Assembly (NCBI GenBank): GCA_964563755.1 | Contig: CAZLYC010000003.1 | Span: 62,001 to 126,000 of the forward strand | From: JABMQF01 sp964563755 | GTDB taxonomy: Archaea > Nanobdellota > Nanobdellia > Woesearchaeales > UBA11576 | Length of the DNA: 64,000 nucleotides | Direction of reading: 5' to 3' | Shown: positions 8,218-16,960 of the stretch, piece after piece | How the letters are laid out: every line of letters starts with the position of its first letter | How positions within the stretch are numbered: the stretch's first letter is position 1 | Notes under the pieces: model-generated | What the model saw: only the letters and a program-made list of their open reading frames with translations | The model's database searches: none | What the model was told of the DNA's origin: nothing | Made by a program: the position numbers and the translations under genes

Positions 8218-8314
8218 AACGCTGCCGCGCTAGAACTGCACAAAAACCTGTTGTTGTATGCCCAACTGCAATTTAGACCATACTCATATTCGCATCTAGC
8301 TAGGCGGCAGCGTT
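8218..8314 (-). repeat. Family A dispersed repeat, copy 3 (reverse)
   Basis: Read on the minus strand: AACGCTGCCGCCTAGCTAGA at the left, AATTGCAGTTGGGCATACAA in the middle, TTCTAGCGCGGCAGCGTT at the right. The terminal stem AACGCTGCCGC/GCGGCAGCGTT is perfect but has a different sequence from copy 2, i.e. both arms changed together. Confidence 0.85.
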
Positions 8315-8357
8315 ATTAACACTAATCTTTATAAAACAGGATAGACTTTTTATTCAT

Positions 8358-10112
8358 ATGCCAAAATTCCTGCCGACAACACCTGAAGAACTTAAGACGC
8401 TCGGATGGAAAGATCTTGATGTAATAATAGTGTCAGGCGATGCATACATAGACCACCCTATGTCAGGCACAGCAGTGATAGGCAGGCTTCTTCTTGCAAG
8501 AGGTTACAAGGTCGGAGTCATAGACCAGCCTGACTGGAACTCTACAAAAGATTTCATCCGACTTGTAAAGCCGAAACTCGCTTTCTGCGTAACAGGCGGG
8601 CACATGGATTCCTCGCTTGCGAACTACACGCCTCTCAAGAAGAAAAGAGAGGTCGACAAGGCATATGCTGGCGACAGAGGACGGCCTGGACGAGCAGTAG
8701 TCGTATACTGCAACATGATAAGGCAGGCATTCAAAGACGTGCCTCTCGTGATAGGCGGAGTTGAAGCAAGCCTAAGAAGGCTAGGACATTACGACCTTTT
8801 TGACAACAACATAAGAAAGAGCATCGTGCTTGACTCCCGTGCAGATGTTCTTGTCTATGGAATGGGCGAGAGACAGATACTTGAGGTATGCGATAGACTC
8901 AAGAACAAACAAGAACTGCAGGGCATAAGAGGCACCGCGGTAAGACAGAAAGAAGCGCCAAAAGATGCAATAATCCTGCCGAGCTTTGACGAGATAAAGA
9001 AAGACAACCATAAATTTGTTGAATCTTTCAACATACAGACATGGAATTCAGATCCTTTTACAGCAAAAACTCTTGCTGAGAAATACGACAACAACTATGT
9101 CGTGCAGTATCCTCCTGCTTACCCTCTCTCGACACCAGAGATGGATTACATTTACGAACTTCCATTCTTAAGAGCACAGCATCCGAAATACAAATTCCCG
9201 CTGAAGATGCTTGAACCAGTCCTTTTCTCAGTCGTAACTCACAGAGGGTGCTTTGGAGGATGCAACTTCTGCGCGATAAACTTCCACCAAGGGAGATACA
9301 TACAGAGCAGGAGTAAGGAGTCGCTGATAAAAGAGATAAAAGAGATGACGAAACATCCTGGCTTCAAAGGAATGGTGTATGATGTCGGCGGACCTACAGC
9401 GAACATGTACCGCATGAACTGCATGAGCTTCGATAAAGGAGATGAAGAGATTAAAATCCCGTCAATCATCGACGGAAAAGATGTCCTGTTCAAACACATC
9501 CGTGGATTCGACTGCAGGAACACCTGTCTTCCGGGGCCGTGCAAGAACCTTGATTACTCACACAAAAAACTACTTGAGCTGCTTAGGGAAATAAGAAACA
9601 TTCCAGGAGTGAAGAAAGCATTCGTTAGAAGCGGCATAAGATACGACCTGCTTCTCGATGAGCCAGAATTCCTAAAAGAGCTTGCAGAGCATCACATATC
9701 AGGACAGCTGAAAGTCGCGCCAGAGAGCGCAAGCAACAGAGTCCTGGAGCTCATGAACAAGCCAGACATAAAAGTCTATGAAAGATTTGTCAAGGAATAT
9801 GAGACAGTCAACAGGAAACTCGGGAAAAAACAGTATCTCGTGCCATATTTCATATTCGCCCATCCGGGTAGCGGGGAGAAAGAGGCAAGAGAGCTTCACG
9901 ATTTCATCAAGAGAAACAGGATACCTACAAAACAGATGCAACTTTTCACGCCGATGCCGATGACAATATCAACATGCATGTACCATACAGGCATCGACCC
10001 TAAGACTAAGAGAAAAATCTATGTCCCCTACACTTATTCTGAAAAGAAAAGACAGAAACAGATAGTCATGGGCTCATTTGAAGACAAGAGTGAAACCGGC
10101 CTTTACGAATGA
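8358..10112 (+). CDS. YgiQ-family radical SAM protein (UPF0313)
   Basis: 584 residues with the YgiQ layout: an N-terminal cobalamin-type Rossmann part (residues about 20-190, with DVIIVSGDAYIDHPMSG), then the radical SAM core starting at VTHRGCFGGCNFCAINFHQG, whose CxxxCxxC (near residue 297) binds the [4Fe-4S] cluster. The downstream GFDCRNTCLPGPCKNLD Cys cluster and the SGQLKVAPES motif are also family hallmarks. Substrate is unknown for the family. The last 39 bases overlap the convergent gene at 10074. Start ATG at 8358 follows a TTTTTATTCAT stretch with a TATA-like element near 8330. Confidence 0.9.
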   Translation: MPKFLPTTPEELKTLGWKDLDVIIVSGDAYIDHPMSGTAVIGRLLLARGYKVGVIDQPDWNSTKDFIRLVKPKLAFCVTGGHMDSSLANYTPLKKKREVDKAYAGDRGRPGRAVVVYCNMIRQAFKDVPLVIGGVEASLRRLGHYDLFDNNIRKSIVLDSRADVLVYGMGERQILEVCDRLKNKQELQGIRGTAVRQKEAPKDAIILPSFDEIKKDNHKFVESFNIQTWNSDPFTAKTLAEKYDNNYVVQYPPAYPLSTPEMDYIYELPFLRAQHPKYKFPLKMLEPVLFSVVTHRGCFGGCNFCAINFHQGRYIQSRSKESLIKEIKEMTKHPGFKGMVYDVGGPTANMYRMNCMSFDKGDEEIKIPSIIDGKDVLFKHIRGFDCRNTCLPGPCKNLDYSHKKLLELLREIRNIPGVKKAFVRSGIRYDLLLDEPEFLKELAEHHISGQLKVAPESASNRVLELMNKPDIKVYERFVKEYETVNRKLGKKQYLVPYFIFAHPGSGEKEARELHDFIKRNRIPTKQMQLFTPMPMTISTCMYHTGIDPKTKRKIYVPYTYSEKKRQKQIVMGSFEDKSETGLYE

Positions 10113-10352
10113 GTCAAGCTCTGCCTTGAGTCTGTCATTAGAAGAGACCATCTTCTCTCCGACTGAACAATCTTTAACAGATACATGAGACTCCATCTCA
10201 TTCATCGCAAGAAGATAGACTTCCTTCTTGACAGGATTCTCCTGGAAGAACGCGTTCCTTACAACAGGCTGGACCTGCGATACCGTGTTTGCATAGCCTG
10301 AGCTAGCAAAATATGCCTGCAACTTATCGCTAAGATATTCTTTGGAAGTCAT
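10074..10352 (-). CDS. Hypothetical protein, 92 residues
   Basis: Small soluble protein without recognisable family. It contains one Cys and a Ser/Glu/Val-rich composition with no membrane segment. It starts 23 bases after the stop of the upstream minus-strand gene at 10376 and is probably co-transcribed with it. Its 3' end overlaps the convergent YgiQ gene by 39 bases. Third codon positions are more AT-rich than in neighbouring genes, so this pair may be of recent or foreign origin. Confidence 0.5.
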   Translation of the reverse strand: MTSKEYLSDKLQAYFASSGYANTVSQVQPVVRNAFFQENPVKKEVYLLAMNEMESHVSVKDCSVGEKMVSSNDRLKAELDSFVKAGFTLVFK

Positions 10353-10375
10353 ACTCTCAACACCTGAATTAAAAT

Positions 10376-10825
10376 CTATACTGAAAGATTGTGAAATACC
10401 TGTTTGAAATTTGGATTCTGTATCTTAATATTTGTAACAGGGTTATAACCTATAATCAACGTTTCATCTCCATATCCATCTGTTGTAGTCATATAGAACG
10501 GAATGTTATTTGTTGTCATGTATTCTGTTATCTTCCTGAACTCCGCGATTTTGTCAAGGTTTAAACTGCAGCGACTATAATGCAGACTAGTTCCTGACTT
10601 AAAACCCAGAGTCTTTTGAGCTTCCACATGCAATTTATCTTCGGACATGAGCTCTGAATCTGGAACAGAATATGTGAATCGACCATCCAGAATTGAATCT
10701 GTTGAATGCAACACATAAAAATCCTCAATCTGTTTTTCTAATTTTAGTGGAGAATCAGGAGCTACTAACTGAGATAATCTTCCTTCAAGCGTTCCGTCCA
10801 TGTAAAACTGAACATCTGATTTCAT
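10376..10825 (-). CDS. Hypothetical protein, 149 residues
   Basis: Soluble protein of unknown family. The sequence alternates short beta-like stretches (YMDGTLEGRL, FYVLHSTDSILDGRFTY, DETLIIGYNPVTNIKI) with helices; no catalytic motif is evident. I place the start at the ATG at 10825 because a TATA-like TTTTATATAT lies about 25-30 bases upstream, implying a leaderless message. It forms a two-gene unit with the 92-residue protein downstream. Base composition is more AT-rich than the flanks. Confidence 0.55.
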   Translation of the reverse strand: MKSDVQFYMDGTLEGRLSQLVAPDSPLKLEKQIEDFYVLHSTDSILDGRFTYSVPDSELMSEDKLHVEAQKTLGFKSGTSLHYSRCSLNLDKIAEFRKITEYMTTNNIPFYMTTTDGYGDETLIIGYNPVTNIKIQNPNFKQVFHNLSV

Positions 10826-10970
10826 GAAGGGCAATATTATGCCCAGATATATAAAACTTTTGGTTTTGTTGTCTCTTATTAGTAGTTACAAACACATATA
10901 AACCATAAAAGAGCATTTTAGCGCCTAAAACACCAAAAGAAATATAAAACAAGAATTTTTCGGCTTACGC

Positions 10971-11636
10971 ATGTCATTAATATCAGAAGCACTGGCATAC
11001 ATAGGCAGGCTGGCCATCGAGATAATATCCTCAATGGGCTATTTTGGCGTATTCTTCCTCATGATGCTCGAAAGCATGATAGTACCGATACCATCAGAAC
11101 TTGTCATGCCATTCGCAGGATTCCTTGCAGCAGATGGCCGTTTCAGCTTCACGCTCGTGATTATCGCAAGCTCCCTTGGAAGCATCGCAGGTTCGCTTCT
11201 ATCATATTATATAGGCAAATTTGGAGGCAATAAACTGGTGCTCCACCTTGGAAAGTACCTCCTGCTTGACGCAACAGACCTCGCAAAGACAGAAAAATGG
11301 TTCTCAAAGAGAGGCGAGAAGACCATATTCATAGGAAGGCTCATCCCCGTCGTGAGACACCTCATATCAATACCTGCAGGAATAGGAAAGATGGACCTCA
11401 AGAAGTTCTGCATATATACCATAGCAGGAGCCACAATCTGGAACACATTCCTTGCCTACCTCGGTTACATACTTGGAAAGAATTGGGACAAAGTAAGGCA
11501 TTACTCTGAACCAGTATCAATAATAGTCGCAACTGCGCTTGCAGCAGCAGGATGTTACTTTGTGTATCACCACATACACAACAAGATAAAGAACAGAAAA
11601 ATCACAAAGAAACTTCTCAAGATACGAAAAAACTAA
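10971..11636 (+). CDS. DedA/VTT-domain membrane protein
   Basis: 221-residue integral membrane protein of the DedA (SNARE-associated/VTT) family. Family marks are the amphipathic FFLMMLESMIVPIPSELVMPFAGFLA segment near residue 25, the glycine-rich GSIAGSLLSYYIGKFGG, and the FIGRLIPVVRHLISIPAG motif near residue 120, whose Arg residues are conserved. DedA proteins act as lipid scramblases or transporters (undecaprenyl phosphate or phospholipid flipping in bacteria). The C-terminus is strongly basic and cytoplasmic. A TATA-like AAATATAAAA is located about 30 bases upstream. Confidence 0.9.
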   Translation: MSLISEALAYIGRLAIEIISSMGYFGVFFLMMLESMIVPIPSELVMPFAGFLAADGRFSFTLVIIASSLGSIAGSLLSYYIGKFGGNKLVLHLGKYLLLDATDLAKTEKWFSKRGEKTIFIGRLIPVVRHLISIPAGIGKMDLKKFCIYTIAGATIWNTFLAYLGYILGKNWDKVRHYSEPVSIIVATALAAAGCYFVYHHIHNKIKNRKITKKLLKIRKN

Positions 11637-11784
11637 AACAGCTTATTCATGGTTTAAGGCGCCTAAAAGCCTCGAATTCTGCATTTAAAATCAAAAGATT
11701 TAAATATGACTGAAAGATTAGGATGGCTGTAAAGGCCTAAATCAAGAGGTTTAGGGCATATGATAACAAATGGGGTGACAAAAA

Positions 11785-12150
11785 ATGTCAGACGTACTCG
11801 TTGTCAAGGCAAAACTAAAGGATGTTTGCAAAGGTTTTAACGTAGCAGGAGACCTAGCTGAAACACTCAGCGCCAAGGTTGCTGCCGCAGTAGATGATGC
11901 TGCAAAGAGAGCAGACTCAAACGGCAGAAAGACAGTCATGGGCAAGGACGTACCTTTCTCATTCGGCTGCACAGCCAAACACGCAGAGAGCCTGATAGTC
12001 AAGGCAAAGATAAAGGAAGCAGCCAAAGGATGCAATGTCGCAGGCGACCTTGCAGACAGCTTGAACTGCTTTGCGCACCAGCTCTTAAAGAACGCGTGCG
12101 AAAGGGCAGAAGCCAACCAGAGAAAGACTGTCATGGCAAAGGATCTCTAA
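11785..12150 (+). CDS. Histone-fold doublet protein
   Basis: 121 residues made of two tandem copies of the same module: residues about 3-57 and 66-121. Each copy ends with the histone-like alpha3 entry, NGRKTVMGKDV and NQRKTVMAKDL, preceded by a long helix (AAAVDDAAKRADS, LLKNACERAEA). This matches DUF1931-type/archaeal histone folds, here fused head-to-tail so one chain makes a pseudo-dimer. It should bind DNA in the cytoplasm. Four Cys residues, mostly in or next to repeat 2, are unusual for histones. A TATA box (GATTTAAATATG near 11700) and a GGGGTG ribosome site precede the ATG. Confidence 0.75.
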   Translation: MSDVLVVKAKLKDVCKGFNVAGDLAETLSAKVAAAVDDAAKRADSNGRKTVMGKDVPFSFGCTAKHAESLIVKAKIKEAAKGCNVAGDLADSLNCFAHQLLKNACERAEANQRKTVMAKDL

Positions 12151-12187
12151 GATCCTTAATCTTTAATTTTTTAACTTATTCTTTTTC
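12141..12187 (+). terminator. Terminator of the histone-doublet gene
   Basis: The stop codon sits in the loop of a small hairpin (GGATC at 12141-12145 pairs with GATCC at 12151-12155), followed by a T-rich tract to 12187. This is a good intrinsic-type terminator and lies just before the B/A repeat pair. Confidence 0.6.
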
Positions 12188-12201
12188 TAAGATAAATAAC
12201 A

Positions 12202-12303
12202 GCACCGCCACCGCACTAGCGAGCTAGCCAATAGTTTATCTAATCAACTGTGTACTCCGAGAAATATATTAATTTATTATCGAAGCGAGCTGCGTGGCGG
12301 TGC
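12202..12303 (+). repeat. Family B dispersed repeat, copy 1
   Basis: 102 bases. The left end GCACCGCCACCGCACTAGCG and right end GAGCTGCGTGGCGGTGC form a 13-base-pair stem with one bulged C. The core TAGCGAGCTAGC (left) and GAAGCGAGC (right) parallels family A. It is directly joined to a family A element at 12304. Confidence 0.9.
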
Positions 12304-12402
12304 GCAATGCCAAGCTCGCAAAGCTTTTCAAAAGCTTTGATGCAAAGTGTGTGGCATAAAGCCACACTAACTGATTATACTTCTCGCTAGGCGGCATCGT
12401 TA
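12304..12402 (-). repeat. Family A dispersed repeat, copy 4 (reverse, diverged)
   Basis: On the minus strand it starts with TAACGATGCCGCCTAGCGAG and ends with GCGAGCTTGGCATTGC. The interior is unlike other copies and holds two extra perfect hairpins: AGTGTGGC/GCCACACT and CAAAGCTTTT/AAAAGCTTTG. Confidence 0.75.
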
Positions 12403-12427
12403 TATCAGTCCTTTTTGACTCTAGAAA

Positions 12428-13186
12428 TCACTTTTTCTTCTTCTGCTTGGTCTTGTTCTTCTTGACAACCGGCTTTACTGCTTTTTTAGCCACCAGCACA
12501 GGAGCAGACTCTGGCTTGACATCTATACCAAGCACCACCTTGTGCTTGTCTATCAGTCTCTTTACCCTGTCGAGGTCTGCCTTGCTGTGCTTGCCGGATT
12601 TCTTCAATTCTTCATGCCTCTGTTCCAATTCAGCAAGCTGATTTGCCAAGTCATCCGCTGACTCAAAAACAGGCTCTAATCTAGACGGCCTTTCCTTGAT
12701 CTTACGCTCAATATTCTCTATCTTCTTCTGACGTTCATCGCCAGACTCAGAAATCCTGATATGCGCTGACGCAAGGGCTTCCCTTAATTCAAGTATCTTC
12801 CTGTCCTTGTCTTCAAGTTCAGAAGCATACTCGCGGCCTATGTCAATAAGCTTCCTCGAGAGTATCTCCACCATCGACTTGAGTTCGTTTATCTGCTTTG
12901 TCTCGCGTCTTTGCTCGTCGAGTATTTTCTCCTCATCATGGATTATCTCATGTATGGCCGACTCGAAAGAACCTATCTCTCCCTCTATCATCTCCTTTGT
13001 GCTGCGCTTGTTTAGAGAAACAGATTTAATCTTCTCAAGCCTCTCCCTGACCTTGTGCTTCTTGACGCTGCGTTCTTCTGCTTTTATCGCAGCAGCAGAA
13101 AGGTGTCTTACGAACCTTCGCATCCTATCAGGGTGAAGATCTTCCTTCTTCACTCCTTCGTCAGGAGGAGAATGTATAACTGGCAT
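12428..13186 (-). CDS. Long coiled-coil protein, unknown
   Basis: 252 residues, almost entirely charged helix. Residues about 30-200 show heptad-like spacing of L/I with E/K/R (for example DEQRRETKQINELKSMVEIL and DKDRKILELREALASAH), and the last 25 residues form a Lys-rich tail ending KTKQKKKK. No enzymatic motif is present. The gene begins two bases after the stop of the upstream coiled-coil gene, so both are one operon and their products may interact. A structural or cytoskeletal role is possible but unproven. Confidence 0.6.
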   Translation of the reverse strand: MPVIHSPPDEGVKKEDLHPDRMRRFVRHLSAAAIKAEERSVKKHKVRERLEKIKSVSLNKRSTKEMIEGEIGSFESAIHEIIHDEEKILDEQRRETKQINELKSMVEILSRKLIDIGREYASELEDKDRKILELREALASAHIRISESGDERQKKIENIERKIKERPSRLEPVFESADDLANQLAELEQRHEELKKSGKHSKADLDRVKRLIDKHKVVLGIDVKPESAPVLVAKKAVKPVVKKNKTKQKKKK

Positions 13187-13187
13187 C

Positions 13188-13814
13188 TTACTTCATCAAT
13201 CCGCCGAGTATAGTCGGCTTCCTTGACATGGACTGTGGCGGACCCATAGGCTGTCCCATAGGAGACATTCCTTGCGGAGGACCTTGTGGCATACCTGGCG
13301 GACTCAATGGAGGCAAACCACCCATCCCGCTGCCGAAGTCATCAAAACCTTCAGGCATAGAAGGACCACCAAAATTAGGTTGCTGTGGGACAGGCCCGAA
13401 AGAAGGCGGACCCATAGGCGCTGGCCTTGGCGCAGGACCTCCCTCAAGCGGAGGCAGCCTCTTTGAAGAAGCCCTCTCTATCTCTTCAAGCTTCTCTTTC
13501 ACCATGTCTGCGATAGCAACTATGCCCTTTGCAATCTTCTGGTTCTGGTCTATAAGAGTATCAATCTTATCTGTTATCGGCCCTATCTGCTTGACAACAG
13601 TCTCAGAATCATGCTCCTCGAGCTTCATGTCATCAGCAGCCTGCTTGAAGACTTCCAGCATGACATTAAGGCTCTTGTTGAGATTATCGATGCTGGCCTG
13701 GAGATTCTCCCCTGACTCAGAACCTTCAAGAGGATTCTTCTTAAGATTATCCAGCTCTTTCTTCAGAGCCATGAATTCCTTCTTAGAAACAATCGCATAC
13801 TCGTCCTCTTCCAT
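13188..13814 (-). CDS. Coiled-coil protein with Pro/Gly-rich tail
   Basis: 208 residues in two parts: residues 1-125 are charged helix with coiled-coil spacing (SKKEFMALKKELDNLKKN and KIDTLIDQNQKIAKGIVAIA), residues 126-208 are dominated by Pro, Gly, Met and Gln (PPLSPPGMPQGPPQGMSPMG). The low-complexity tail is likely disordered. It is the first gene of a pair with the coiled-coil gene at 12428. The arrangement resembles small archaeal scaffolding proteins, but I do not recognise a named family. Confidence 0.6.
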   Translation of the reverse strand: MEEDEYAIVSKKEFMALKKELDNLKKNPLEGSESGENLQASIDNLNKSLNVMLEVFKQAADDMKLEEHDSETVVKQIGPITDKIDTLIDQNQKIAKGIVAIADMVKEKLEEIERASSKRLPPLEGGPAPRPAPMGPPSFGPVPQQPNFGGPSMPEGFDDFGSGMGGLPPLSPPGMPQGPPQGMSPMGQPMGPPQSMSRKPTILGGLMK

Positions 13815-13980
13815 TTAAACACCCCTTTTTTCTCAGTGTCCGGCAAGCCGGCTGACTGCGAAATATAAACATCAATGGGGTAAAAACAGCTATTGAACTT
13901 TATAAACGTTTCTGTTTTTATAACAGGTTATAGCCTCTTTTGACTTAAGATTTGCTTGACAGAGCTGTTATAAGAACAGT

Positions 13981-14568
13981 TCAGTTATCTATGAAATGTA
14001 TATCACATTTTGACATCTTGTCATAGAATTCAATATTTAGCTTATTCTTCTTTGAATCGAAAACTACCTGGTTCAAACCTTCCCATATCAGGAACCATCC
14101 TGCGGGCTCAAGAAGAACTTTCATGAAAGTAAGCCAAAAATGATGATAATATGATTCTACTACAGATATAGAAACGGTAAGCATCATGCTGACTCCTGCA
14201 AAAATAAAAAGGAGACCCTTGTTTCTCACTATCTTAGCTTCCCGGACAACTTCATGATGATGCTTCCTGAAATGCTCATGGAGCCTCTTCTTTATCATCT
14301 CTTCATTACCAAGGTTACGCTTGCGTTTCGGCATAATAAGCTTAAGCTCGAACTGTCCAGAGACCTTATCCCTGCTTGCACGTATCGCCTCATTGATAAA
14401 ATCCTGTGAGAGCGCCCTTTCATCATAAGGCCGGGGATCAAAATCAGAGAATATATCATTATAATCGTCGAGTATCAGGCTTATATTCGACATCTTAATA
14501 TTCGCGCTGCCTATAACAGCTTTCGCTTCTGATGAGCGTGCTGATTGCGAGTCCTCTTTTTTTATCAT
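13981..14568 (-). CDS. Membrane protein with two helices, unknown
   Basis: 195 residues. A polar N-terminal half (about 1-115) ends in a His-rich basic stretch (HEHFRKHHHEVVREAKIV), then two membrane helices follow (GLLFIFAGVSMMLTVSISVV and FMKVLLEPAGWFLIWEGL), and a short polar tail. No family recognised. The layout recurs in DPANN genomes as small two-helix proteins with a cytoplasmic domain. It is monocistronic and faces away from the next operon. Confidence 0.55.
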   Translation of the reverse strand: MIKKEDSQSARSSEAKAVIGSANIKMSNISLILDDYNDIFSDFDPRPYDERALSQDFINEAIRASRDKVSGQFELKLIMPKRKRNLGNEEMIKKRLHEHFRKHHHEVVREAKIVRNKGLLFIFAGVSMMLTVSISVVESYYHHFWLTFMKVLLEPAGWFLIWEGLNQVVFDSKKNKLNIEFYDKMSKCDIHFIDN

Positions 14569-14981
14569 GAAATACCTAAAAGGACAATCTCTTTTTAAGC
14601 CTTTCCAACAGACATCATCAAGATAGAATAACAGAAAATCCTAAAATCGAGTTAAAAAAATAGAGCCCCGCAACACATTGGCAGTGGAGCGGAGCAAGGG
14701 TTAGATGAATGAACTAACTAGTTATCTGAATATCCATCTGAAAAGATTACGGTCTGGCAACAAAAAACAAAAAAAGCCTCAGCATAGCAGCATCTTAACC
14801 ACCTCCTCAATATTTTGGCACATCTTGTTGTCACGCAATATTTGCCGATGCAGAATACAAGTATCGCGGCGTTTAAGATATACTTTGTGAAGGCATAATA
14901 CAGACATAAAATTCATAACATTTAAAAAAGCCAAAAATCGGACTACCTTCCAGCTAAGAGTCAAGTCAAAGAGGGTGGAAG
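14569..14981. other. Gene-poor stretch of 413 bases
   Basis: No convincing gene. Frames of 60-69 codons exist on both strands but lack a consistent start signal and look random in composition. Visible structure: a hairpin with arms GCCCCGC/GCGGAGC (14665-14696), a T-rich tract on the minus strand at 14763-14775, and a TATA-like CATTTAAAAAAG near 14918 that probably serves the gene at 14982, whose ribosome site GAGGGTGG lies at 14970. Confidence 0.5.
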
Positions 14982-15662
14982 ATGGCAATATATATCAACA
15001 GTCCACAGTGGTTCCAAGGCATAGATTCTATAATCGAACTTCTATCATTAATCGTAGCTTTCATGATATCCTTCATGGGATACAAGGTATACAAACTGAT
15101 CAAACAAAAAAAGTACGCATATTTCTCAACAGCATTCTTCCTCATAGGACTCTCATACATATTCAAGATAATCTCAGAGCTCGCAATATATGTAAAAGAA
15201 GTGCAGCACAAGATAATAGGGCCATTCCTGTTTTCACAAACAGTTCTTGAACCAGTCACATGGATCCATGTCTATTCGCACGCGACATTCAGGCTACTTT
15301 CGGCATTTGCAATACTGATACTTCTTGCTGTCGCACTCAACATAACAAACAAACAAACGCTCCTATTGTTCACATATTTCATCGCTGCAATCACACTGAT
15401 AAGCAACTACGCGCAGTTCATATTCCACCTGACACAGGCAGTCATGCTCGGCATACTTGTGCTTCACTTCTATGACAACTACAATAAAAACAACACGAAA
15501 CATGCGGCGCTTGTCGCAGTATCCTTCCTGGGCATGCTGATAAGCCACACCCTATTCATATTCATGATGTATGATCCTGCAATATATGCGATAGGCGAAG
15601 CATTCCATCTGGCAGCATTCGCGACGCTATTATATGCATTCATACTGGTGAAAAGGAAATGA
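14982..15662 (+). CDS. Seven-helix membrane protein, unknown
   Basis: 226 residues with about seven hydrophobic segments (for example SLIVAFMISFMGYKVY, YFSTAFFLIGLSYIFKII, LLSAFAILILLAVALNI, VSFLGMLISHTLFIFMM). No enzyme motif is visible. Its last four bases overlap the ATG of a winged-helix gene (ATGA at 15659), a layout often seen for a membrane sensor with its transcription factor; that functional link is inference. A strong GAGGGTGG ribosome site precedes the start. Confidence 0.65.
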   Translation: MAIYINSPQWFQGIDSIIELLSLIVAFMISFMGYKVYKLIKQKKYAYFSTAFFLIGLSYIFKIISELAIYVKEVQHKIIGPFLFSQTVLEPVTWIHVYSHATFRLLSAFAILILLAVALNITNKQTLLLFTYFIAAITLISNYAQFIFHLTQAVMLGILVLHFYDNYNKNNTKHAALVAVSFLGMLISHTLFIFMMYDPAIYAIGEAFHLAAFATLLYAFILVKRK

Positions 15663-15931
15663 GCTCAAAAAGGGGCAGGCTCGAAATAATACACGACCTG
15701 CTGCACGCGATAAATGAAAAAGGAGGAACTATAAAGCCGACCCACCTACTGTACAAATCGAACCTGTCGCACCAGAAGATGAAAGAATACGTCGAAGAGC
15801 TCATGGAAAAAGGGTTCGTGAAAGAGAATAACAACAAAGAAAAAAAATGCTACTCAATAACCGACAAAGGCATAGAATTCGTGAACGAGTTCAAGAGGAT
15901 AAAACAATTCTCTGAATCGTTCGGATTGTGA
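15659..15931 (+). CDS. Winged-helix transcription regulator
   Basis: 90 residues with the compact archaeal winged-helix pattern: RGRLEIIHDLLHAI (helix 1), KPTHLLYKSNLSHQKMKEYV (helix-turn-helix) and the wing CYSITDKGIEFVNEF. It is coupled to the membrane protein upstream and lies 9 bases before the MoxR gene, so it may control this operon. DNA binding is inferred from the fold only. Confidence 0.8.
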   Translation: MSSKRGRLEIIHDLLHAINEKGGTIKPTHLLYKSNLSHQKMKEYVEELMEKGFVKENNNKEKKCYSITDKGIEFVNEFKRIKQFSESFGL

Positions 15932-15940
15932 GGTGTAAAG

Positions 15941-16927
15941 ATGAACGCTGAAGTCAAGAAGCTCACTGCGCAGGCAGAAAAGTACTCAAAAGACATAGAG
16001 AAAGCGATTGAAGAGGTAAGCAAGATAATCGTAGGACAGGATGACACTATAAAAAAGCTCATGATAGCGCTAATCGCAGACGGACACATCCTTCTTGAGG
16101 GAGTCCCTGGACTTGCAAAGACCCTTATGGTAAGGACACTGTCAGACGCGATGCACGCAGACTTCTGCAGGATACAGTTCACACCAGACCTATTGCCTGC
16201 TGACATCATAGGAACGAAGATATATGACCACAAGAAGACAGAATTTTATACCAAGAAAGGGCCAATATTCTCAAACTTCATACTTGCAGACGAGATAAAC
16301 AGGGCACCGCCAAAAGTGCAGTCAGCGCTCCTCGAAGCGATGCAGGAAAGACAAGTAACAATACAGGGAGAGACACATCCATTGCAGAGGCCGTTCCTTG
16401 TCATGGCGACACAGAACCCCATAGAGACAGAAGGTACGTACAAGCTGCCTGAAGCGCAGGTCGACAGGTTCATGTTCAAGCTTCTAATAACCTATCCTGA
16501 GAAGGAAGATGAAAAAGAGATAATCAGGCGCATGACCAAAGGGGTAGACTACATAACAAAGAAGATCCTCACAAAAGAGAACATAAAAGACATACAGAAA
16601 TTCAACCCGCAAGTATATGCCGACGAGAAGATTGAAGAATATGTCGCAAGCCTAGTTGACTCTACAAGGCATCCTGAGAAATACAAGCTGGACATAGACG
16701 GACACATAGAATACGGAGCCTCGCCAAGAGCATCAATATGGCTGATACTCGCATCAAAAGCGAATGCGATGATAGAAGGCAGAGGATATGTAACACCAGA
16801 AGACGTCCAGGCAGTAGCGCACGACGTGCTGAGACACAGGATACTATTGACTTACGAAGCAGAGGCAGAAAACATAACACCTGATCAGATAATCGACAAG
16901 ATACTCTCAAAAGTCAAAGTACCATAA
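15941..16927 (+). CDS. MoxR-family AAA+ ATPase
   Basis: 328-residue AAA+ ATPase of the MoxR branch. Walker A is GVPGLAKT (residues 54-61), Walker B is FILADEINRAPPK (about 110), and sensor 1 lies in FLVMATQNPIETEGTYKLPE. MoxR proteins act as chaperones for maturation of complexes together with VWA-domain partners. It heads the canonical set MoxR, DUF58, VWA and BatD-like in the same direction, and an assembly or stress role at the membrane is expected. Confidence 0.95.
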   Translation: MNAEVKKLTAQAEKYSKDIEKAIEEVSKIIVGQDDTIKKLMIALIADGHILLEGVPGLAKTLMVRTLSDAMHADFCRIQFTPDLLPADIIGTKIYDHKKTEFYTKKGPIFSNFILADEINRAPPKVQSALLEAMQERQVTIQGETHPLQRPFLVMATQNPIETEGTYKLPEAQVDRFMFKLLITYPEKEDEKEIIRRMTKGVDYITKKILTKENIKDIQKFNPQVYADEKIEEYVASLVDSTRHPEKYKLDIDGHIEYGASPRASIWLILASKANAMIEGRGYVTPEDVQAVAHDVLRHRILLTYEAEAENITPDQIIDKILSKVKVP

Positions 16928-16960
16928 TCACAAATCAATAATCCAACAAACTGTTCTGAT

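Noticed and set aside
14705..14988. Small frames in the 14.6-15.0 kb gap
   Set aside because: No ribosome site or TATA element at the right distance and no protein-like composition; the region contains a promoter and hairpin instead.
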